A stretch of DNA of 64,000 nt from the NCBI RefSeq assembly GCF_013114545.1, contig NZ_VTXI01000015.1, forward strand, positions 1 to 64,000. Reading direction: 5' to 3'. Below, piece by piece: positions 56,705-64,000 of the stretch. Numbering within the stretch: position 1 is the stretch's first letter; each line of letters starts with the position of its first letter. The stretch is from Vibrio sp. RE86. GTDB taxonomy: Bacteria > Pseudomonadota > Gammaproteobacteria > Enterobacterales > Vibrionaceae. The translations under genes and the position numbers were made by a program. The notes below the pieces were generated by a model. It saw only the letters and a list, made by a program, of their open reading frames with translations. It had not been told where the DNA came from and made no database searches.

Positions 56705-57187
56705 TTAGTTACAGTTTGTAGCTACCACTGCTGCTGCCGCAGGAGTAGTTGTGTTTGGTGACTCAGTGTACGTAACATAACAACCCGTTGCTGCAATTTC
56801 TGCCGCTGTCAATGTTCCGTTTTCAAATGTAGCGAATAGTTGGCGTGAACCAGCCGTTGCACCTGAAACAGATGAACTCCAGTCAGCTTCTAGACCTATT
56901 ACAGCATCAACAATACCATCAGTAGATGCTGTAGGGTAACCGTGAATTGTCATAATACCTTCAGAAGTACTTACCGCAGCAGTACTAGTTTCAATACCTT
57001 CAATTGCTGACTTACCGTAAACAATACCTGCTGCACCATCAATCGCGCCTTTTAGACCTTGCAATGAAGCCTGACGAGCATCGCCTTGCAGGTTCAAGAA
57101 ACGAGGTGCTGCAGTGACTGCAAGAATACCTAGAATAACAATTACCACCACTAGTTCAATTAGGGTGAAACCGCCTTGTCTTTTCAT
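56705..57187 (-). CDS. mshA: MSHA major pilin MshA
   Basis: Structural subunit of the mannose-sensitive haemagglutinin type IV pilus used for surface attachment and biofilm initiation. The 160-aa prepilin has leader [20 protein letters not shown], conserved [26 protein letters not shown], and a C-terminal loop Cys136-Cys159 (disulfide-bonded D-region). The C-terminal half is Ala/Thr/Ser-rich, as expected for a variable surface. AGAGAG precedes the ATG. It is 32 bp after mshB and followed by a terminator. Confidence 0.95.
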   Translation of the reverse strand: MKRQGGFTLIELVVVIVILGILAVTAAPRFLNLQGDARQASLQGLKGAIDGAAGIVYGKSAIEGIETSTAAVSTSEGIMTIHGYPTASTDGIVDAVIGLEADWSSSVSGATAGSRQLFATFENGTLTAAEIAATGCYVTYTESPNTTTPAAAAVVATNCN

Positions 57188-57219
57188 AGTTTAACTCTCT
57201 CTATGTTTTAAATGCAGGA

Positions 57220-57786
57220 TTACTGCAACGTTACGGTCACACGACCAGTTTCAATTTCATAAACAAACTGATGATTGCTGTTACCTTCTTGTTGCACATA
57301 AGTACAGGTTGAAGCGCCATTATCAGCTTGCGCAGAATACTTAATATTAGAATCCGAATCCGCTTCAGCTACCGTGCCTACTCGCGGCGGGTTCTGCAGC
57401 AAGTTTTCCATCAAGTCGATACACGCATCGTCATTTAGACTTGTTGGAAAGCTGCTATTATCGGTATTAATCCCGTATGGATAACCATCGCGGAAATCAC
57501 CACCAGTTTGGTCCGAGCTTGTCAGCCAAAAATCGACACCGTCGTAATTAACGGTGTTACGCACTGTGGTGTTAATCGTAACAGATGGTCTAGCTTCTGC
57601 TTCCCACTGAGCACGTGCGGAAAGCACGCCTGTCGCATAACCACCCGCTACGCCTTCGATGCTGGCTTTTTTAGCTTCATCGGTTACATCCAGAAAACGA
57701 GGTAGCGCTGCGACAGCCAAAAGGCCGACGACGACGATTACGACAACTAGCTCTACTAAGGAAAAACCAGACTGTTTGTTAAACAT
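57220..57786 (-). CDS. mshB: MSHA pilin-like protein MshB
   Basis: Type IV pilin-like protein with leader MFNKQSG/FSLVELVVVIVVVG and APRFLD-type continuation (here ALPRFLDV). The ATG at 57786 is preferred over the in-frame GTG three codons upstream, giving 188 aa. Two Cys in the C-terminal half. Its place just upstream of mshA is typical; the precise role (initiation or minor subunit) is inferred. Confidence 0.92.
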   Translation of the reverse strand: MFNKQSGFSLVELVVVIVVVGLLAVAALPRFLDVTDEAKKASIEGVAGGYATGVLSARAQWEAEARPSVTINTTVRNTVNYDGVDFWLTSSDQTGGDFRDGYPYGINTDNSSFPTSLNDDACIDLMENLLQNPPRVGTVAEADSDSNIKYSAQADNGASTCTYVQQEGNSNHQFVYEIETGRVTVTLQ

Positions 57787-57865
57787 AATAATCACTACTC
57801 ACTTTTTAGTACACCATATTATACGGATATTAAATAATTGTGCTACCGCATGCATCGTCAAATTT

Positions 57866-58345
57866 TCAATTCGCCAAAAAACCGACTTTTGTAGAAAAAA
57901 CGCGTTGAGTCAAAGATATAGATATAAATCGATTTTCACCGTACAAATAACGACATTGATAATCTGACACTGACATTTCACGATGAACATCTATAGGGAT
58001 TTGTCCCAGTATTCGTTGTTCAGGGTATAAAGCATTAAGCCAATAACGGCAATCTACTTCGTTATCCTCATTGATAGGCTCCAGCCAACCTTGCTTAGAA
58101 AAATGCCGTACTTTTCCACCTAATTCGATTTGCGCTTTTTGTTCAGAGAGCAACCATTGCTGCTTGTAATAGCTTGCTCTCTCAACCATGCGTTTACTGG
58201 CTACCAAAAAAGCCGTGTCATTGGCTTCATGCTCAACATTTTGCCATGCAAGCATAAAGCTCATCAGTAATACCACAACCACTAATAGCCATATGACTAA
58301 CCGAGATCGTTCTAAGTTAGTCAGCACACTAGCCTTTGATGGCAT
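57866..58345 (-). CDS. mshF: MSHA biogenesis protein MshF
   Basis: A 159-aa bitopic protein with one N-terminal helix (about 16-35, VIWLLVVVVLLMSFMLAW) and a periplasmic domain of unknown fold. No prepilin motif. It overlaps mshG by 17 bp. It is identified mainly by operon position between mshG and mshB. Confidence 0.85.
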   Translation of the reverse strand: MPSKASVLTNLERSRLVIWLLVVVVLLMSFMLAWQNVEHEANDTAFLVASKRMVERASYYKQQWLLSEQKAQIELGGKVRHFSKQGWLEPINEDNEVDCRYWLNALYPEQRILGQIPIDVHREMSVSDYQCRYLYGENRFISISLTQRVFSTKVGFLAN

Positions 58346-59549
58346 CGAGCATTCCCCACATTGGTAAGAAAATACCCAGCGCGAGAATTAATACCATACC
58401 CGCAACAATCACCAGCAAGATAGGCTCAATTCGTGCCGTCAAAGTTTTTAAATCATAGTCCACTTCGCGATCGTAAAAATCTGACACTTCTAAAAGTAAC
58501 TCATCAATCCGACCAGTCTCTTCGCCAACGGTAATCATCTGAATAACCAGCGAGGTGAATACGCCACTATTGATGGCGGTGGAAGAGATAGTTCCCCCAG
58601 CCTCAATCGATGATTTCATCTCTAACAATCGATTTTCTAAAAACTTGTTCCCTAGTGCTTCAGCGGAGAGAGCTAAAGATTGGTTTAGTGGAACACCAGC
58701 TTTTAGCATAAGTGCAAACGTACGCGAAAAACGCGACAGCTGAGCTCGATTGACTAACTCTCCAACAACAGGCATCCGTAAACGAAACTTGTCCCACTTT
58801 TCGCGCCCATCAGCAGTATTAATCCAAGCCTTAAATGCAAACCCAGCACCAACCATTGCGGCTGCCATAGCAAGCCAGTAGTTAACAAAGAATTCGGACG
58901 TTGCCATCAGAATTCGTGTTGGTAAAGGAAGGTCGACCCCAAAACGGGCAAACATACTCGAAAATTGAGGGATCACTTTAACGTTCAGAACAAACATCGC
59001 AACCAAAATAAAACTGATCACGAACGTGGGGTATCGCATCGCCGTTTTGATCCGTTTGCGTGTTTCAACCTCTTGCTCATAGTAGTTGGCTAATTGCATC
59101 AGGGCTTCATCTAAGCGACCTGTATTTTCACCAACATGAATCATCGACACAAAAAGCGAGCTAAACACCTTAGGGTACATCTGCATAGAGGAAGACAGGC
59201 TTCGGCCATTAGTTAACTCTTGAGTCACATCCTCAAGCGCCTCTTGTAGCTGCTTATTAGCACTGTTTTGACTCAGTCCTTTCATCGAGCGAAGTAGCGG
59301 TACACCAGCTTTAGTTAAGCTGTATAACTGACGACAAAAAATCACCAATACTTCCAACGGAACTGATGGTGAAAAGAGCGTTTTTAGATCCAGATCTAAT
59401 GCACTTTTCCCACCACCCGCCTTGATGCTAACCGGAATGATGCCTTTGTTCATGAGCTGCTCAATCACCGCATCTTCACTAGGTGCATCTATCTGCCCAG
59501 AGACAGATGAACCATCAGATTGTCGACCTTGATAACGAAAACTTGGCAT
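58329..59549 (-). CDS. mshG: MSHA platform protein MshG
   Basis: Inner-membrane platform protein of the GspF/PilC family (406 aa). Two GspF repeats are visible (LEVLVIFCRQLYSLTKAGVPLL and LSRFSRTFALMLKAGVPLN, each followed by HVGE/TVGEETGR). Three membrane helices are expected. It couples the MshE ATPase to pilin insertion and follows mshE by 8 bp. Confidence 0.94.
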   Translation of the reverse strand: MPSFRYQGRQSDGSSVSGQIDAPSEDAVIEQLMNKGIIPVSIKAGGGKSALDLDLKTLFSPSVPLEVLVIFCRQLYSLTKAGVPLLRSMKGLSQNSANKQLQEALEDVTQELTNGRSLSSSMQMYPKVFSSLFVSMIHVGENTGRLDEALMQLANYYEQEVETRKRIKTAMRYPTFVISFILVAMFVLNVKVIPQFSSMFARFGVDLPLPTRILMATSEFFVNYWLAMAAAMVGAGFAFKAWINTADGREKWDKFRLRMPVVGELVNRAQLSRFSRTFALMLKAGVPLNQSLALSAEALGNKFLENRLLEMKSSIEAGGTISSTAINSGVFTSLVIQMITVGEETGRIDELLLEVSDFYDREVDYDLKTLTARIEPILLVIVAGMVLILALGIFLPMWGMLDAIKG

Positions 59550-59557
59550 AATCAGAC

Positions 59558-61282
59558 CTAAATGTAGATAGGTTGCTCAAGGCCAGATGAGTCACCCTCA
59601 CCTAAGCTCATGACTTCACTGAAACTCACAATTCCCTGTAAAGCAAGTTCCATCGCAGACGCGAGAAGTGGCTTATAGTTATCCGATTGACGAGCAACAC
59701 GTGAAAAGCCAACCGCATCATTAGCACGCAACATGTCCATCATATCTTGCTCTAGTTCGAGCAATTCAAAAACACCCACTCGTCCACGGTAGCCTGTCAG
59801 ATTACAGTTTTGGCAACCGCGCCCCTTAACGAACTGACTGCCTGCTTGATTCGGAAATCGCTGTGCTAACCACTGTTTACGTGCGTCATCCAGTTCTTCT
59901 TCAACCTTACAGTCAGGGCAGACCTTACGAACAAGACGCTGAGCAACAACCGCTCGGACAGCACTTGCCACTAAGTACCCTGGTGCGCCCATATCCATCA
60001 TCCGCAGTGCGCTATCAACCGCGTCATTGGTGTGAAGCGTACTTAATACAAGGTGACCCGTAAGGGCTGCTCGCAGACCAATTTCTACAGTTTCTTGGTC
60101 ACGCATCTCACCAACAAGAATGATATCGGGATCCTGACGTAAGAAAGTTCGTAGTACTGTTGAGAAATCAAGGTCAATCTTAGGGTTCACTTGCACCTGA
60201 CTGATCCTCGGTAAGCGATACTCGACCGGATCTTCCGCGGTGATGATCTTTTTACCTGGCTCATTAAGTTCACTGAGTGCACCATACAAGGTCGTCGTTT
60301 TACCTGAACCTGTCGGCCCAGTAACCAAGATCATCCCATGTGGTCGACGCAGTTGACGGCGAAGACGTTCAAGAAGGTGGCTCGGAATACCCGATTCGTC
60401 TAGCTTTCTTACGCCAGAAGACTGGTTAAGCAGACGCATTACGACAGCCTCACCATGCTGGACTGGTAACGTCGACATACGAATATCAACAGACTGACCT
60501 TTCGCACGAATGTTGAAACGGCCATCTTGAGGTAAACGTTTCTCAGAAATATCTAAGTTTGCCATCAGCTTTAAGCGCAACACGAGAGCAGAAGCGATAT
60601 TCACCTCGTTCAGCAGGGTCTCGTGAAGTACCCCATCAATACGTTGACGCAGTCGCAATACATTCGCATCTGGTTCGATGTGAATATCCGACGCTCCAAC
60701 TTGGATCGCATCTTCAAACAGTGAGTTGATCAGTTTTACAACCGTCACCTCTTCACTGTCATCTCCTTCAATACTGAAATCGAAGGCCTCTGTCACTTGG
60801 TGCTCAGCTTGCAACTGCTCAGCAAACGAAGCGATCTCTTTAGTACGGCGGTAATAACGGTCGAAACCTTCCACCAATTGTTTTTCTGGTGCGATAACAA
60901 ATTCAATGCCGTACTGACCAAGTTGAGCCAATAACGCTTCTTGAGCAAACAAGTCTGCTGGGTCGCTCATAGCAACACGTAAGGTGTCCATCTGACGACC
61001 AATCACCAAAGCACGCAAGCGACGAGCATGCACTTCAGGTAGCAACTGAACTGCATCTACATCGACATCTGCGCGACTTAAATCAATCAGTGGGATATCA
61101 AGTTGCTGAGACAAGAACGTCAGCATCTGGTGTTCACTTAGAAAGCCAAGATCGATCAACGCAGCGCCAAGTTTTAAACCTGTCGTTTTTTGTGAATTAA
61201 GAGCTTGCTCAACTTGCTGCTCAGTAATGATGCCTTCTTCAACTAACAAGTCACCAAGACGTTTTCTTAGCTTAATTTTCAC
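59558..61282 (-). CDS. mshE: MSHA assembly ATPase MshE, c-di-GMP-responsive
   Basis: Hexameric GspE/PilB-type ATPase that powers pilus extension. The N-terminal MshEN domain has two c-di-GMP-binding repeats: RLGDLLVEEGIITEQQVEQAL beginning at Arg8-Leu9-Gly10 and ending with Gln31, and a second from Lys37-Leu38-Gly39 to Gln59. Walker A GPTGSGKT is at 322-329, followed by the Asp box, Walker B-like GEMRD and His box. Zn-type cysteines (CPDC...CQNC) lie near 450-485. The start is a GTG that overlaps mshN by 11 bp. Direct c-di-GMP binding is established for V. cholerae MshE. Confidence 0.96.
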   Translation of the reverse strand: MKIKLRKRLGDLLVEEGIITEQQVEQALNSQKTTGLKLGAALIDLGFLSEHQMLTFLSQQLDIPLIDLSRADVDVDAVQLLPEVHARRLRALVIGRQMDTLRVAMSDPADLFAQEALLAQLGQYGIEFVIAPEKQLVEGFDRYYRRTKEIASFAEQLQAEHQVTEAFDFSIEGDDSEEVTVVKLINSLFEDAIQVGASDIHIEPDANVLRLRQRIDGVLHETLLNEVNIASALVLRLKLMANLDISEKRLPQDGRFNIRAKGQSVDIRMSTLPVQHGEAVVMRLLNQSSGVRKLDESGIPSHLLERLRRQLRRPHGMILVTGPTGSGKTTTLYGALSELNEPGKKIITAEDPVEYRLPRISQVQVNPKIDLDFSTVLRTFLRQDPDIILVGEMRDQETVEIGLRAALTGHLVLSTLHTNDAVDSALRMMDMGAPGYLVASAVRAVVAQRLVRKVCPDCKVEEELDDARKQWLAQRFPNQAGSQFVKGRGCQNCNLTGYRGRVGVFELLELEQDMMDMLRANDAVGFSRVARQSDNYKPLLASAMELALQGIVSFSEVMSLGEGDSSGLEQPIYI

Positions 61283-62351
61283 TTGACTGTTCCTCTAAAC
61301 TGCTGATAAGGGCTAATCGATCGCGAATAAACTGTTGAGATTGGCTTGATAAGCCTAACTTAGTGATCGCTTGTTGGTATGAGTTTTTTGCCGCACTTAA
61401 ATCAAAAGCACGCTCTTGTTGAATAGCTAAGCCAAGCCACCAACGGCCACTCTCTGGTTCTTGCTCCACCAGAGCAGAGTAGCTTTGCAGAGCAAGATCG
61501 TCTTGTTTTGCTTTTTGCGCTAATGCAGCGCGCAGAGATAAATACTCTATCGATGCTGATTCGGGCATCGCACTCAGTACCGTTAGCGCCACTTCATTCT
61601 GCTTCTCTTTCATCAGCATTTTAGCGAGAGATACACGCAGTTCTGAATCATTTGAATTCAGCACAATCCCTTTTTGCAATGTATCTGCCGCTTTACGCAC
61701 CTCACCTTTACCATAGTAAAGTGCAGATAATCTTTTTCGCACGTCGGTATTTGAAGGAGTGTAGCGCAGCGCTTCATTATAGCTGCTAAGTGCATCAGCC
61801 AGATTGTTACTATCGAGTGCTTTTCTAGCACGCTCTTGTGCTTTAAGTGATAACTGCTCAGGCGTAAGCTCCACTTGCTCAATAACGACCTCACCTTGTT
61901 TTGCTGCTACCTCTGGTGACTTAGGTGATGCTTTATGTGGTGTCTCAACTTTTGCCACAAGGACCGGCTTAGAAATATTAGGCGTAGATTGGACAACAGC
62001 AGGTTTTACCGCTTTCGCAGGTTCAATCGTTTGAGATACTTTTCGCAGAGTATTTGCTTGAAAGACTTGAGGCTCACTCGACAGGGTTTTACTTGTTGGA
62101 GACGTAACATCCACTTCATCGATAGCACTAATCTCAGGCGCTATTGGAGCCACAACGAGTGATGTTTCCGTCTGCGGCGCTTGTTGTGAAATCGCCCAAC
62201 CGCCTACTGCAAGGCTTAATCCAAAGCTACCGACAACCCAAGGCAGAATCGCCCTCTGCTTTAACGGTTTTACGTCTGCTTTTACGAGCTCTTGCGCATT
62301 CATTGATTTGTCTTTCGCAAGTTGGGAAAGCGCACTGTTAATCGCACTCAT
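61272..62351 (-). CDS. mshN: MSHA biogenesis protein MshN (TPR)
   Basis: A 359-aa bitopic protein: short cytoplasmic N terminus, one membrane helix (about 34-53), Ser/Thr/Pro-rich periplasmic linker (about 60-155) and C-terminal TPR repeats (from about 165, e.g. ALDSNNLADALSSYNEALRYTP). It presumably links the inner-membrane complex to the secretin. GGAG lies 7 nt before the ATG. Confidence 0.9.
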   Translation of the reverse strand: MSAINSALSQLAKDKSMNAQELVKADVKPLKQRAILPWVVGSFGLSLAVGGWAISQQAPQTETSLVVAPIAPEISAIDEVDVTSPTSKTLSSEPQVFQANTLRKVSQTIEPAKAVKPAVVQSTPNISKPVLVAKVETPHKASPKSPEVAAKQGEVVIEQVELTPEQLSLKAQERARKALDSNNLADALSSYNEALRYTPSNTDVRKRLSALYYGKGEVRKAADTLQKGIVLNSNDSELRVSLAKMLMKEKQNEVALTVLSAMPESASIEYLSLRAALAQKAKQDDLALQSYSALVEQEPESGRWWLGLAIQQERAFDLSAAKNSYQQAITKLGLSSQSQQFIRDRLALISSLEEQSSEN

Positions 62352-62354
62352 TGC

Positions 62355-63194
62355 TTAACTCCACCCCCACAATTGCGGGCTCTTAAATTTGGGTTTACAG
62401 CTATCGTATGTGTCGTGAATGGCATCGAACAAGTGTGCGTTGGCCACTTTATTCACCTTCTGGCTGCACGCTAACACCAAGGCTTTGTGACAGATTTGGT
62501 TGATAAGCCTAGGATAACCTTTACTCGCTCGCCATATCGCTTTTTTCTGATGAAGCGAGAATAGACCTGCAAGAGAACCTGACCTTTCCAATCGATTATC
62601 GATGTAGGCAACCGCTTCATCTAACCTTAGCCCTCTCAGCTTCGCACTGAAGGTAATCCGTTGTCGAAACTGACGTAAATGGTGTTGTGCCAACCGTTCA
62701 TCCAATTCTGGTTGTCCAAATAGCACTATTTGTAACAGCTTGGATTGCTCTGTCTCTAGATTACCGAACAGTCTGAGTACTTCTAATGCATCATCACTTA
62801 ACGCTTGTGCTTCATCAACCAAAACAACGACTTGTTTACCTTGCTTAGTCAAATCAATGAGTTGCTGCTGTATATCGTCGACAAGCGAAGTCGGATCAAT
62901 CGTTTCAATTCCAAGCTCTTTAGCAACGGCTACTCGTAACTGGTCACCATCTAATGCCGGGTTGGGCAGAAAAACCAATTGGATATGCGGCTTAAACAGC
63001 GTCACCATCACGCGACAAATCATGGTTTTCCCTGTGCCTACTTCACCCGTCACTTTGATCAAGCCTTCTCCCATTTCAAGGGCAGAGTTCACCGTTTGAA
63101 TCGCTTCATAGTGAGGCGCTAACCCCAAAAACATGTCAGTGTTTGGGGTCAAATGAAATGGCAGCGCCTCTAATCCGAAGTGATCGAGATACAT
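62355..63194 (-). CDS. mshM: MSHA biogenesis ATPase MshM (ExeA-like)
   Basis: AAA+ ATPase of the ExeA/GspA family, often fused to peptidoglycan-binding domains that help the secretin cross the wall, although none is seen here. The start at 63194 (MYLDHFGLEALPF) fits the family and lies 6 bp after mshL; the frame continuing upstream overlaps mshL. The 279-aa protein has Walker A GEVGTGKT at 50-57, VVLVDEAQAL (Walker B) and the C-terminal GYPRLINQICHKAL. Confidence 0.93.
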   Translation of the reverse strand: MYLDHFGLEALPFHLTPNTDMFLGLAPHYEAIQTVNSALEMGEGLIKVTGEVGTGKTMICRVMVTLFKPHIQLVFLPNPALDGDQLRVAVAKELGIETIDPTSLVDDIQQQLIDLTKQGKQVVVLVDEAQALSDDALEVLRLFGNLETEQSKLLQIVLFGQPELDERLAQHHLRQFRQRITFSAKLRGLRLDEAVAYIDNRLERSGSLAGLFSLHQKKAIWRASKGYPRLINQICHKALVLACSQKVNKVANAHLFDAIHDTYDSCKPKFKSPQLWGWS

Positions 63195-63199
63195 AACCG

Positions 63200-64000
63200 T
63201 TATTGCTCTTCTGGGAACCACTCTTGGAGGAGGTCACGTGAACGTTCTAACTCTTTTTGCCAAGTATTCACACCAACAACAGAAGGCTTAAGCAGAATAA
63301 CTAGTTCTGTTTTTTGAGTCAGTTGCGTCGTATTTCGGAACAAATGTCCTAACGCAGGTACATCGCCTAAAAATGGAACTTTCGAGATCTGATCAATTGT
63401 ATTGGATTTCATCAATCCACCAATCACAACCACATCACCATCTTGTGCGCGGATCACTGAATCCGACTCACGAATAGAACTGCGCGCTAAAGGCAGAGTA
63501 ATGCTAGTCGCACCAAAACCGATCTCTTTAACTTGCTCATCGACATCAATGACGGCAGGGTGAACATGGAGTAATACATTACCTTGATCGTCAATCTGCG
63601 GTGTCACATCTAGAGAGATACCCGAGAAGAATGGCGTAAGTTCAACTTCAGGTGAAGGCTCAGAGTTGTCTCCGCTGCCAACCACACTGGATAGATCTGT
63701 AACGTAATATTCGTCCGTACCGACCTTAATCACCGCTTTTTGGTTGTTTGATGCCGTGACTCTTGGGCTAGACAGAACGTTTAGATCACCTTGAGTCGCC
63801 ATAAAGCTCAATACTGCTTCAAAACTTCCATCAGAAATTGTCACGTTGGTTTGTCCACCAAGTAAATTCCCGATTTGATCTAGTCCCGGTAGACCTGTCG
63901 CCGCAGAGCCCAGTCTCTCGATCACAACATCGCCATTGCCAAAAGACATATTTGACCAGTTGATGCCCTGTTGGTAGCCATCACTCAGTGTCACTTCCAA
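63200..64000 (-). CDS. mshL: MSHA secretin MshL (C-terminal part, cut by window edge)
   Basis: The visible 266 residues are the C-terminal secretin domain of an outer-membrane PilQ/GspD-type ring: LSSPRVTASNNQKAVIKVGTDEYYV in parts, VELTPFFSGISLDVTPQID, QDGDVVVIGGLMKSN and VPFLGDVPALGHLFRNT, the last being the most conserved secretin signature. The 5' part lies beyond position 64000. It is the first visible gene of the msh run, 6 bp before mshM. Confidence 0.95.
   Translation of the reverse strand: MEVTLSDGYQQGINWSNMSFGNGDVVIERLGSAATGLPGLDQIGNLLGGQTNVTISDGSFEAVLSFMATQGDLNVLSSPRVTASNNQKAVIKVGTDEYYVTDLSSVVGSGDNSEPSPEVELTPFFSGISLDVTPQIDDQGNVLLHVHPAVIDVDEQVKEIGFGATSITLPLARSSIRESDSVIRAQDGDVVVIGGLMKSNTIDQISKVPFLGDVPALGHLFRNTTQLTQKTELVILLKPSVVGVNTWQKELERSRDLLQEWFPEEQ

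Overview
The window reads as a core stretch of the large chromosome of a Vibrio (Vibrionaceae, Gammaproteobacteria). The basis is gene content, gene order and protein similarity from memory: the recA-recX-alaS-lysC-csrA-tRNA(Ser/Arg) block, the rluA-rapA and argF/pyrBI/ridA neighbourhoods, a mre cluster directly downstream of a mannose-sensitive haemagglutinin (msh) type IV pilus operon, and RecA, MutS, ValS and AlaS sequences very close to Vibrio and Escherichia homologues. Species cannot be fixed from this sequence alone. I saw no phage, integron, insertion sequence or CRISPR array.

Layout. 1-700: five tRNA genes (Arg-Arg-Ser-Arg-Ser, all minus) behind one strong promoter. 800-7535 (minus): csrA, lysC, alaS, recX, recA and a pncC/CinA-type amidase, with a LexA box on recA. 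7622-17655: mutS, then lptFG (minus), then pepA, holC and valS (plus). 17732-20957: a more variable strip with an isolated MshA-like prepilin, a solitary periplasmic solute-binding protein, a 2-hydroxyacid dehydrogenase and rluA. 21091-25841: rapA and a PIN-PhoH ATPase, divergent, separated by 464 bp. 25974-31260: carbamoyl-phosphate-using enzymes and their control (argF with an ARG box; pyrL-pyrB-pyrI with a UTP-sensing attenuator; ridA; a 63-aa unknown; mdh; argR). 31603-36474: a TAXI-type TRAP transporter (binding protein and fused permease), a UspA protein and a duplicated DUF2061 membrane protein. 36471-39609: a lone GH2-like sugar-binding domain protein, rraB and a solitary arginine deiminase. 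39679-50371 (minus): mreBCD-maf-rng-yhdP-nit-tldD. 50524-64000 (minus): the msh operon from mshL (cut by the window edge) to mshQ.

How genes work together. ArgR is encoded here and has candidate operators at argF, at its own gene and upstream of arcA, so arginine synthesis and breakdown may be tied together locally. ArgF and PyrB compete for carbamoyl phosphate, and pyrBI is controlled by attenuation. The TAXI binding protein, fused TRAP permease and UspA form one transport unit with a good CRP site and a structured leader upstream. The msh operon holds the secretin, assembly ATPase with c-di-GMP-binding repeats, platform protein, major and minor pilins and the very large MshQ. The isolated prepilin near valS would be processed by the same machinery.

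Most of the window is ordinary core genome. The observations most worth a second look are the G8 tract in mshQ, the TAXI/UspA module with its leader and upstream mini-ORF, the orphan prepilin, the duplicated DUF2061 gene with a Fur-like box, the catalytic-domain-less GH2-like protein, and compensatory acceptor-stem differences between neighbouring tRNA genes.
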